In this document: one piece after another, positions 8,444 through 15,084 of the stretch
Layout of the letters: each line of letters begins with the position of its first letter
Position numbering within the stretch: position 1 is the stretch's first letter
Assembly: GCA_030753015.1 (NCBI GenBank)
Contig: JASMDC010000034.1
Location: 240 to 37,159 of the forward strand
Source: Candidatus Undinarchaeales archaeon
GTDB lineage: Archaea; SpSt-1190; JASMDC01
Reading direction: 5' to 3'
DNA: 36,920 nucleotides
Program-made: the position numbers and the translations under genes
The notes under the pieces: model-generated
What the model saw: only the letters and a program-made list of their open reading frames with translations
What the model was told of the DNA's origin: nothing
Database searches by the model: none

Positions 8444-9700
8444 ATGGACATCAAGGACCTACAGATCACCCAGACGCGCCTCGACGAGGTGAACGCCGTC
8501 CTCACGGACCCTACCAATGACCTCGTCTCCGACCTGTTCAAGCTCATCGAGAAGTACGGTGGCATCGAGGAGATCCGCCGAAGAGCCGCTGAAGCAGGTA
8601 AGGTGAAGAACATTATGCTGCGCCTTGGCGAGATGCGCTCGCCCTTCGTAAAGGACCTGGAGTGGCTCATCGAGCAGAAGGAGAAGGGCGCGTTCATCTC
8701 CATCGATGACTACCGGAAGAAGACGCTGGGCGACAAAGCCGTGGGAATGACCTTCGATACTACCTCGGCGGTCACGCTCGAGATAAGCGCTTGCCAGTAC
8801 TTCTCCTTCTTCATGGCGCAGGCCCGTCAGGCCATAGAAAAGGGAGAGCTCATGCCCGGTCGCTTCATCCGCGTCCGGAACATGAAGGAGCAGGAGTCCG
8901 ACGGCGACCTTCTGGCCATGACCGCGGCCATGCAGATCATCGGCGCCAGCTGGTGCGAGACCTTGGACACTAAGGGGACCGACGGTTCCAACGTGCACCT
9001 GGGTGGTCCCGAGACCATCACCGGCTACTTCGGCGGGGTCGGTCAGCCAAACGAGTACGCTCTCAAATGGGCGGACGAGTTCCTCTACTATCACACCAAC
9101 TTTGGTGTGAAAGAGGTGCTCAACCTCAATCCAGGGACCGTGCTCATCGGCTACCTCCTCTACAGGCTCGGAGTCGATATCCAGTTCAAGATATCGGTGT
9201 TCATGGGCAATGACAATCCCTACGCTGTGATGTGGACGCTCATGCTAGCGAGGCTGCTCGCTCGTGAGGACGGTACGACTCCCCTCATCGGATTCAACTT
9301 CTCCAACTCCGTGGACAACACGACCATCGAGGCCAGCTCTCATGTCCGCAAATCCCTAGGACTCGAGGAGAACGTCAGGTTCGAGCATCACATCACCGAG
9401 ACCTGGAAGAGCATCGTGCGCCAGCCCTACAACCGGAGAGACGAGCTCATGGAGATCGCACCGACGGTGCCCAACATCTCGGCCAAGCACGAGGGCGGTG
9501 AGGTCGATGTGGACAGTAAGCGTGATCACCCGTCGGACATCCTCGACTACTTCGTACCGCGTGCGGACATCGAGGCGCAGGGGCTCATGGATGCAATGAC
9601 CCGTAACTATCTGGACAAACACGAATCGGTGAACATCACTGCTCGGGCACTGATGGAGCACGGCCAGACGTTCGTAGCGGCGACCGAACTGCACAAGTAG
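8444..9700 (+). CDS. unrecognised soluble 418-residue protein, partner of aldolase-Fae
   Basis: I do not recognise the family. The protein has no signal peptide or membrane segment and looks like an alpha/beta enzyme. The N-terminal ~110 residues are helical and charged. A conserved-looking centre has GASWCETLDTKGTDGSN (around residues 167-183), then HLGGPETITGYFGG and a GFNFSNSVDNTTIEASSHVRKS block near residue 285. The C-terminal part contains HEGGEVDVDSKRDHPSD. The runs of Asp, His and Asn in loops would suit a metal- or cofactor-binding barrel, but that is a guess. The ATG at 8444 has GAGGA at 8432-8436. The short distance from the DapA-Fae stop codon suggests co-transcription and a shared C1 or aldol reaction. 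Confidence 0.75.
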   Translation: MDIKDLQITQTRLDEVNAVLTDPTNDLVSDLFKLIEKYGGIEEIRRRAAEAGKVKNIMLRLGEMRSPFVKDLEWLIEQKEKGAFISIDDYRKKTLGDKAVGMTFDTTSAVTLEISACQYFSFFMAQARQAIEKGELMPGRFIRVRNMKEQESDGDLLAMTAAMQIIGASWCETLDTKGTDGSNVHLGGPETITGYFGGVGQPNEYALKWADEFLYYHTNFGVKEVLNLNPGTVLIGYLLYRLGVDIQFKISVFMGNDNPYAVMWTLMLARLLAREDGTTPLIGFNFSNSVDNTTIEASSHVRKSLGLEENVRFEHHITETWKSIVRQPYNRRDELMEIAPTVPNISAKHEGGEVDVDSKRDHPSDILDYFVPRADIEAQGLMDAMTRNYLDKHESVNITARALMEHGQTFVAATELHK

Positions 9701-9736
9701 GCCCACTCTTAGCGGAGCATCGTCCCAAAAGGAGGG

Positions 9737-9744
9737 TATAAATA
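9737..9744 (+). promoter_or_regulatory. TATA box of first tandem paralogue
   Basis: TATAAATA sits exactly 32 bases ahead of the ATG at 9769 and is preceded by AAAGGAGGG. The same 18-base block, from AAAGGAGGG through TATAAATAG, occurs before the second paralogue with the same spacing. A leaderless transcript is expected. Confidence 0.8.
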
Positions 9745-9768
9745 GGCCTTGGAGGGCCTAGGATACCC

Positions 9769-10281
9769 ATGATGGCCGACATGGACCTTGCTGACGGCGA
9801 TTATGGCCGGGCGGACGCTGCTGAGGGATACAGTACGACCGACGACCTCTCGGCAAAGGACGTTGGGTACGCCGCTCTCGCGGCAGGTGTCATCGGCGGC
9901 GGTATCGCCCTGTACCAGGCCAACGAGTCAGGGGCCCTCGACGAGTTCAAGGACTACATGACCCGTCCTCACCCTGACGGGCGGGCGATCTCGGCGATCA
10001 AGTGCATCGAGTCCGATTACGCCGACACTCCCCATCACATGCTCGCTCACGACCTGGCCCGTGTTGTCCAGGACTCCGAGGACGGCTCCTTCGGCGACTA
10101 TAAGCCCACGACGACAGCAGGATGGGAGCTACGTAAGGCCATCGAGACGGATTTCGACTATAATCCGAGCCACATGACCGCCTCCGCCGTCGCGAAGTAT
10201 CTCCAGGTGGACGGCAACATGCACGATGGAGACTTCTCCGCGTGGATCAAGGACGGTAACTACATCTGGCACGAGCGGTAG
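9769..10281 (+). CDS. membrane-anchored protein of unknown function, tandem paralogue 1
   Basis: A 170-residue protein not recognised as any known family. It opens with an acidic stretch (DLADGDYGRADAAEGY), has one hydrophobic segment at about residues 33-49 (VGYAALAAGVIGGGIALY), and then an acidic soluble domain with repeated His/Asp/Trp positions, ending DGDFSAWI..GNYIWHER. It aligns without gaps over all 170 residues to the next gene, about 69% identical by hand count, with the strongest matches around GALDEFK, YMTRP.PDGRA, ARVVQDSEDG and the C-terminus. The gene begins with two consecutive ATG codons (9769 and 9772), as does its copy. Confidence 0.75.
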   Translation: MMADMDLADGDYGRADAAEGYSTTDDLSAKDVGYAALAAGVIGGGIALYQANESGALDEFKDYMTRPHPDGRAISAIKCIESDYADTPHHMLAHDLARVVQDSEDGSFGDYKPTTTAGWELRKAIETDFDYNPSHMTASAVAKYLQVDGNMHDGDFSAWIKDGNYIWHER

Positions 10282-10310
10282 TCGTGCGTCCCCTCCGCCC
10301 CAAAGGAGGG

Positions 10311-10318
10311 TATAAATA
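10311..10318 (+). promoter_or_regulatory. TATA box of second tandem paralogue
   Basis: TATAAATA is 32 bases upstream of the ATG at 10343 and is preceded by AAAGGAGGG, as in the first copy. The duplicated unit therefore includes its promoter. Confidence 0.8.
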
Positions 10319-10342
10319 GCGTTCATCGGCCTCGAAGCACGC

Positions 10343-10855
10343 ATGATGCTCGACGTGGACCTTGAGGGCGGGGCCTATGGTCGGTCCGATGCTGCGGACG
10401 GGTATGCTACAGCGGAAGACCTGTCCGGCAAACAGGTAGGGTACGCAGCTCTTGCCGCAACTACCATCGCTCTGGGCATCGGTCTCTACAAGGCGAACGA
10501 ATCGGGCGCCCTTGACGAGTTCAAGGAGTACATGACCCGCCCAAATCCCGATGGCCGGGCCGTGGCGGCCATCCGGAACATAGAGTCCGGGTATACTACC
10601 AAGCTGCACCACATGATGGCCGCTGACATGGCACGTGTGGTCCAGGATTCTGAGGACGGCCATTTGGGCGATTATACTCCGAACTCCGGCTGTGGATGGG
10701 AGCTCAAGAAGGCCATTGAGAGCGGATTCGAGTACAAACCCCAGCACGGTGCTGCCGCTGCTGTTGCCCGATACCTTCAGGTGGACGGCGACATCCACGA
10801 CGGCGACTTCTCAGCGTGGATCGAGGACCGCAACTACATCTGGCACGAGCGCTGA
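10343..10855 (+). CDS. membrane-anchored protein of unknown function, tandem paralogue 2
   Basis: A 170-residue duplicate of the preceding gene with the same length and layout: acidic N-terminus, hydrophobic segment ~33-49, then a soluble domain ending DGDFSAWIEDRNYIWHER. The hydrophobic segment and the middle (around residues 80-95 and 112-120) diverge most, while GALDEFK, MTRP.PDGRA and VVQDSEDG are kept. The conserved C-terminal half suggests functional constraint after duplication. Each copy has its own near-identical promoter, so they may be separately transcribed or co-regulated. Function unknown. Confidence 0.75.
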   Translation: MMLDVDLEGGAYGRSDAADGYATAEDLSGKQVGYAALAATTIALGIGLYKANESGALDEFKEYMTRPNPDGRAVAAIRNIESGYTTKLHHMMAADMARVVQDSEDGHLGDYTPNSGCGWELKKAIESGFEYKPQHGAAAAVARYLQVDGDIHDGDFSAWIEDRNYIWHER

Positions 10856-10864
10856 CCGGTCGCG

Positions 10865-11923
10865 TCATCTCGAACCTGCGGACGTAGTGGCGTTCACTTG
10901 ACCTGACGTCAATTCAAGAATCGGTCTTACGAGCGCCTCGGCCATCATGCCATGCGCCCTTGCGTTCGGGTGATGGTCGGTCGGATGAATCCAGAGCTCC
11001 TGATCAGGAATACCCTTGAGCACGGGGAGCATGTCGACGACCTGGATCCCCTGCTCCCTGCAGAAACCGGTGACTTTACCGTGGATGTCGGTGAACGGAT
11101 GGTCGTCCAGCCTGTAGATGAGCGGTAAAACGGCAACTATGAGCTCAATGTCATGTTCGCGACAATAGACGGCCATGGCGGCGAGGTCACCTGAACTCCG
11201 CTCCCACCGGTCCGCACGCTCCCCGACATAGAAGGAGCGATACCACGCTTCTATTTCGCTAGTTCGCTGCCGGTCCGACCGACGGTCCGATATGAGGTCG
11301 TACAATGCGCTCGCTGAACCCCTGGTGCTATTAGCGGTTGCCATCAGGTTCATGAGATCGTTCTCGAACGGGACCATATCGCTCTCTGGAATTGGATCGT
11401 TGAGGGTGAAGGCAACCACCACGACATGCGGGCGCATCAGCTGTGAGTAGTCGCGCAGACGAGCAAGTTCGTCCGCAGTACCGTACCCGGATAGTGCTGC
11501 GTTGAGCACCTGGTACCGGACGCCGACTTTTACCTGCTCCTGGAGTGATTTCTCCAAGCGGGAGGGAAACGCTTCATCGAGCGTCACACCCTCACCGAAG
11601 GCGAACGAGTCGCCCAGCACCATGATCCGCACGACATCGTCGGACATATCGGGGAACCGGTCGGGGCCACGCATTCCGATCGAGTTGATACGATAGACCA
11701 TGCGCTGGTCTGGTGGTAGCGTGTCATAGGGATCGCCGTCGTACATATGCACGAAGGTCGCGTTCACACGGTTGTCGTATGTGGCCACTTTCCCCTTCAA
11801 AGGTTGTGGTACGAGAAGCCGGGCAGCGAGCTCCATCAGGAGAAGAGCGAGGATGATACCGCCGAGGATCATGGCTATTCGCCTGGGTGTCTCCTGCGAA
11901 CTCGCCCCGGTCATGGCGATCAT
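10865..11923 (-). CDS. membrane-anchored SGNH/GDSL-family hydrolase
   Basis: A 352-residue protein with a hydrophobic anchor at residues ~16-36 and an SGNH hydrolase domain from about residue 97. All four blocks are visible: Ser106 in VLGDSFAFG, Gly147 in SGYGT, Asn175 in TLNDP, and Asp316/His318 in HPTDHHPN. This layout matches acyl-ester hydrolases or acetylesterases such as the AlgX/AlgJ-like SGNH group, acting outside or at the membrane surface. The substrate is unknown; removal or transfer of acyl groups on surface glycans is a reasonable guess. A TTG start at 11938 is possible, but the ATG at 11923 (or 11914) fits better behind the T-rich stretch at about 11937-11946. Confidence 0.8.
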   Translation of the reverse strand: MIAMTGASSQETPRRIAMILGGIILALLLMELAARLLVPQPLKGKVATYDNRVNATFVHMYDGDPYDTLPPDQRMVYRINSIGMRGPDRFPDMSDDVVRIMVLGDSFAFGEGVTLDEAFPSRLEKSLQEQVKVGVRYQVLNAALSGYGTADELARLRDYSQLMRPHVVVVAFTLNDPIPESDMVPFENDLMNLMATANSTRGSASALYDLISDRRSDRQRTSEIEAWYRSFYVGERADRWERSSGDLAAMAVYCREHDIELIVAVLPLIYRLDDHPFTDIHGKVTGFCREQGIQVVDMLPVLKGIPDQELWIHPTDHHPNARAHGMMAEALVRPILELTSGQVNATTSAGSR

Positions 11924-12025
11924 TGTGCGGCCGACCAATAAAAAGGTGTCGTCAGGGAGAACTAGGAGGGGTCACGTCGATGTGAGCTCATGGACACCCT
12001 GAGGGCTCTCCCGGTTCTATCATCA

Positions 12026-12205
12026 TCATCCGAAGAGCTTGCCGGCATGGGCCCAGTTCTCACCGGGCACCTCGTCGATGATGACATAGGTGTACTGAGG
12101 GGGCTTACCGCAGACGTCTTGGATGGCATCGGTGATGCGCTTTGAGAGCTCTTCCTTCTGCTCGTGGGTAAGCGTCCCTACGAGCTTCACGTTCACTACT
12201 GGCAT
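12026..12205 (-). CDS. 4-oxalocrotonate tautomerase family protein
   Basis: A 59-residue small tautomerase. The start is placed at the ATG at 12205 because Met is then followed by Pro, the catalytic N-terminal base once Met is removed (MPVVNVKLVGTLTHEQK). The fold pattern beta-alpha-beta is clear, with the TYVIIDEVPGENWAHAGKL ending. The Arg that 4-oxalocrotonate tautomerase uses at position 11 is Thr here and the second active-site Arg position is Tyr, so the substrate probably differs from 4-oxalocrotonate. A TATA-like CTTTTATT (minus strand, 12228-12235) lies 26 bases upstream and supports this start. The physiological reaction cannot be told. Confidence 0.85.
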   Translation of the reverse strand: MPVVNVKLVGTLTHEQKEELSKRITDAIQDVCGKPPQYTYVIIDEVPGENWAHAGKLFG

Positions 12206-12227
12206 GAGCATCTGAAGAGGAGGGAGC

Positions 12228-12235
12228 AATAAAAG
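12228..12235 (-). promoter_or_regulatory. TATA box of tautomerase gene
   Basis: On the minus strand CTTTTATT is centred about 26 bases before the ATG at 12205. A GTGACG...CGTCAC inverted repeat (12237-12260) lies just upstream and overlaps the stop of the aldehyde dehydrogenase homologue. It could be an operator or a weak terminator. Confidence 0.5.
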
Positions 12236-12256
12236 CGTGACGTTGAATGACGTTCG

Positions 12257-13759
12257 TCACTGCTCCTCCTCGATGGTTCTGGTGACCGTGAGCTCCATGA
12301 TACACCGCTTGATTGCTGCGTCCGACCACGCTTCTGCCCATGGCCTATTGATGACGATGACAGGCGCATCGAGCTCACGCTTTGCACTGCCGATCCGTGC
12401 CCTGTCACGGGCGTAGACGACACAAGTGCCAGTATTGATTTCGTTCGCGAGCGCGATGGCCTCAGCAGCGTCCTTGGCATCGACGATGGAGAGCACCGGT
12501 CCTGAAACGCCCTCTCGGACGAGAGTGCTCTTCTGGGGAAGGTCCACGAACACCGTGGGCTCGATGAACCATCCCGTTCGCTCGATGCGGCTCCCGCCGA
12601 TAACGAGTCGGCCCTCTTCCCGGCCTGTCTCAATGGCCATGATGGCACGGTTGAGCACGTCCTCGCTCATAACAGGCCCGATATCGTTAGCAGCCTCACG
12701 TGTCGGACCTATAGCGAGCTCGGTGGTCAGTCCCACGATCAATCCCACCAGCTTCTCACGAACATCGGCCGCAACGATGAGCCGAGCACAAGAGGTAGAT
12801 GCCTGGCCCTGGAACATGAACGCTGATGAGACAATGCCTCCGGCCGCAAGCTCAAGGTCGGCGGACCTATCGACGATGACGGTCGTTGAGCCCGCGATGT
12901 CCGCGATCACTCGTTTGAACCCGCGTGATCCCTTGGTAGGTCGTGCTGCATGAGTGCAGGCGCGTTCAGCGCTCTCTCGGTCCCCGCACACAGCGATGTA
13001 GCGGATCCCCTTGTGCTCCATGAGGCGATCGCCCATCTCTGCATCCGCGACCGGGCAGAGGTTGACGATCCCGGGGGATAGCCCCGCCTCGTGAACAAAT
13101 TTCACGAAATATGCAGTTGCCACCGGGAAGGTGGAGGGGGGGATGATGATCACGGTGTTGCCCGATCCAATGCATGCAGCCATCATCCCGGCCATGTCGG
13201 CGAGAGGGGAGCTGGAGGCGCAGACCATGAGACCGGGTCCCCGCGGAAGGAGACCATGCTCTTCCACTTCGCCGGAGCAGGGTACTTCGGGTCCGGCCTC
13301 TGTGAGACGCAACAACATAAGACCCGTCCGTTCGATGCGATCGATTGCGTCAGCCGTCTCGTCAACGGCGTCGTTCCAGCTCATCCCGGCCTCGAGCATG
13401 AGACCTGCCGAGAGTTCGGGCCATCGCGAGCGCAAGGTGTTCGCTATAGCAAGGATGTCCGTCGCTCGTTGTCCGGGAGACACGGTCCGCCACTCTGTGA
13501 ACGCTTCCGCGGCTTTCTTCACAGCGAGATCGGCGTGCTCAGCATCGGCCGTGCAGAGCTCGCCCACGATCTCCTCCGGATTCGAAGGATTCAGGGACGT
13601 AATGGTCCGATCGGTGATGATGCGGTCCCCCCCTATGATGAGGGGGTGGATTGTCCCGAAAGATTCCTCCACATCGCGCACCGCCGACTCTGCGGCAGCC
13701 TGCTCGTTCTCCCAGGCAGGATCGAATATAGACTCAGGATCGGATATATGTGGCATCAT
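12257..13759 (-). CDS. aldehyde dehydrogenase superfamily protein (P5C dehydrogenase-like), catalytic residues altered
   Basis: A 500-residue protein with the full ALDH fold. The N-terminal part (PLIIGGDRI, NPSNPEEIVGE, WRTVSPGQRATDIL, ALDH-like AIDRIERTG) resembles 1-pyrroline-5-carboxylate dehydrogenases, and the end keeps the FVDLP...SGPVLSI.DAKDAAEAIALANEINTG region. At the nucleophile loop, where the family has FQGQKC, this protein reads FQGQAS, so the catalytic Cys is Ser321. The only nearby Cys is Cys324. The general-base Glu of ELGGK is Asp287 (ADIAGS). The protein may be inactive, regulatory, or use another residue. The start is set at the ATG at 13759, about 30 bases after a TTTTTAAAAC element (minus strand, ~13786-13796). 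A GTG at 13765 is the alternative. Confidence 0.82.
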   Translation of the reverse strand: MMPHISDPESIFDPAWENEQAAAESAVRDVEESFGTIHPLIIGGDRIITDRTITSLNPSNPEEIVGELCTADAEHADLAVKKAAEAFTEWRTVSPGQRATDILAIANTLRSRWPELSAGLMLEAGMSWNDAVDETADAIDRIERTGLMLLRLTEAGPEVPCSGEVEEHGLLPRGPGLMVCASSSPLADMAGMMAACIGSGNTVIIIPPSTFPVATAYFVKFVHEAGLSPGIVNLCPVADAEMGDRLMEHKGIRYIAVCGDRESAERACTHAARPTKGSRGFKRVIADIAGSTTVIVDRSADLELAAGGIVSSAFMFQGQASTSCARLIVAADVREKLVGLIVGLTTELAIGPTREAANDIGPVMSEDVLNRAIMAIETGREEGRLVIGGSRIERTGWFIEPTVFVDLPQKSTLVREGVSGPVLSIVDAKDAAEAIALANEINTGTCVVYARDRARIGSAKRELDAPVIVINRPWAEAWSDAAIKRCIMELTVTRTIEEEQ

Positions 13760-13785
13760 GAACACTGTGGGCTAAAACCCGCTCT

Positions 13786-13796
13786 AGTTTTAAAAA
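13786..13796 (-). promoter_or_regulatory. TATA box of aldehyde dehydrogenase homologue
   Basis: On the minus strand a TTTTTAAAAC-like element is about 30 bases upstream of the ATG at 13759, consistent with a leaderless transcript. Confidence 0.5.
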
Positions 13797-13841
13797 TCGC
13801 ACGCCTCGGGCATCGGCGGCGGTTCACTATTTTGTCTTTAC

Positions 13842-14144
13842 TTAACCCTTTGTGTTCGCTGCTACGCTCTCTAGCAGGCTCTCGATCCGGTCCATCCGCT
13901 CCTCGTGATCTAGGCGGATGGTGTCGATCTTGAAGAAGAGCGAGGTGAATCCGAGGGTGACCGCCACCAGGAAGATGAGGAAGAAGGTGACCGCCACGAC
14001 GAGGAACCGGGTCGTATGGTCGTTCGCGGCCAGCTCCTGCACAGAGAAAGAGAAACGCATGGTTACGTAGCTAGCGAACACCAGCACGAGCGCCATCACG
14101 ATCCCATAACCGATGGAAAGGCGACGCTGTTCTGGCATGGTCAT
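13842..14144 (-). CDS. small two-span membrane protein with coiled-coil tail
   Basis: About 100 residues and not recognised. Two hydrophobic helices (about residues 12-32 and 45-70) are followed by a charged C-terminal coil (DTIRLDHEERMDRIESLLESV) that should lie in the cytoplasm. It is the last gene of a minus-strand operon. Its ATG at 14144 lies four bases after the stop codon of the preceding membrane protein (a GTG at 14147 would abut it). This tight pairing suggests the two small membrane proteins work together. Confidence 0.7.
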   Translation of the reverse strand: MTMPEQRRLSIGYGIVMALVLVFASYVTMRFSFSVQELAANDHTTRFLVVAVTFFLIFLVAVTLGFTSLFFKIDTIRLDHEERMDRIESLLESVAANTKG

Positions 14145-14147
14145 CAC

Positions 14148-14645
14148 CTATGCTTCATCATTTATATCCTCCGGTCTCTCGCCCGTGGGCTTCGAGATGT
14201 CCTCGTAAGGCGAGAAGTCGAGGGTCTCGAAAGCATCGTTCCATTCCTCGGCCCTAAGGATATAGACAGCAGCGGCCAGCATGGTGAACGACATGGTGAG
14301 TGAAGGGCACACGAGGATCTGGGTCAGGCCGATAAGGAGAGCGAGGGGGATAACCAGGCCTGCGATCGACAGGAAAGCCAGATAATCTTCATATCTATGC
14401 CGGACCAGTTCGGCCAATCCCCCGATGAGGACGTACCAGAGCATGAGCCCTGACATGATATTACGGACGCTGCGTGATGAGCCGCATGGAGTGGAAAGTG
14501 ATAGATAATGCAACGCCACGAGTGTGAGGATCCCGACTACAACGATCCTACGGAGCCTGATGGGATCTGAACGCTGTGCGGATTCGGTCAGTTCCACCTT
14601 ATCAAAGGACCCATCCAGGTCCGACGCTTTGGGTTCGGGGGCCAT
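14148..14645 (-). CDS. polytopic membrane protein of unknown function
   Basis: A 165-residue protein with a polar N-terminus (~30 residues), about four hydrophobic segments between residues ~33 and 132, and an acidic C-terminal tail (YEDISKPTGERPEDINDEA). No catalytic or transport motif is recognised. It sits 11 bases downstream of the RpoH-like gene and abuts the next small membrane protein, so it is read from the same operon. Function unknown. Confidence 0.7.
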   Translation of the reverse strand: MAPEPKASDLDGSFDKVELTESAQRSDPIRLRRIVVVGILTLVALHYLSLSTPCGSSRSVRNIMSGLMLWYVLIGGLAELVRHRYEDYLAFLSIAGLVIPLALLIGLTQILVCPSLTMSFTMLAAAVYILRAEEWNDAFETLDFSPYEDISKPTGERPEDINDEA

Positions 14646-14656
14646 GCTGTAGAGCG

Positions 14657-15073
14657 CTACTCACGGCCCAAGGCGGCGACGACGACGCGGTAATAGTAGA
14701 CCTCGCCTGCCGTCTGTGACTCTCGCTTGATCCTGATGATGTCCCCGGGTTTCGCATTGAGCGATACCACGGCAGGATCTTTCTGGAGGATCTTTGGGAG
14801 CTGTCGCAGGTCGACATTGTACTGCCCGAGGAGCTTCTCTACATCTTCCTTGGTTAGGACCTCGTGGTTAGGGACGAGACCGTGCATGAAGAGGTCGAAG
14901 TTGGCCCCACGATACTCAGCATAGTACTCCCGTAGCCTGTTAGCATCCAAGTTCTCGGCTAGTCTTTGGATGAGCTCATTCTTCTTTCCCTTTGTCTGGA
15001 GCTTCTCTTCCTTGGCTATTTCAGCAAGCTCTTTGTAACGTAGATTGTTCAATAGTGATTCGATACCTATCAT
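14657..15073 (-). CDS. rpoH: RNA polymerase subunit H (Rpb5-type) with N-terminal SAP domain
   Basis: A 138-residue protein. Residues ~63-138 match archaeal RpoH, the C-terminal domain of eukaryotic Rpb5: [54 protein letters not shown]. Residues ~8-43 form a SAP-like helix-extended loop-helix ([29 protein letters not shown]), a DNA-binding motif that standard archaeal RpoH (about 80 residues) lacks. RpoH normally sits just before rpoB. Here it lies in an operon between the CBS-HPF gene and two membrane proteins. The ATG at 15073 has GAGGTG about eight bases upstream. It is a subunit of the archaeal RNA polymerase jaw, and the SAP part may add contact to DNA near the polymerase. Confidence 0.88.
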   Translation of the reverse strand: MIGIESLLNNLRYKELAEIAKEEKLQTKGKKNELIQRLAENLDANRLREYYAEYRGANFDLFMHGLVPNHEVLTKEDVEKLLGQYNVDLRQLPKILQKDPAVVSLNAKPGDIIRIKRESQTAGEVYYYRVVVAALGRE

Positions 15074-15084
15074 GGATTTTCACC

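Noticed and set aside
12237-12260. GTGACG/CGTCAC inverted repeat as a regulator site
   Set aside because: Partly inside the end of a coding region and only six pairs with a 12-base spacer; noted with the tautomerase promoter but not strong enough as a finding.
13091-13933. 280-residue plus-strand frame
   Set aside because: Lies antisense to the aldehyde dehydrogenase homologue, which has clear family motifs; shadow frame.
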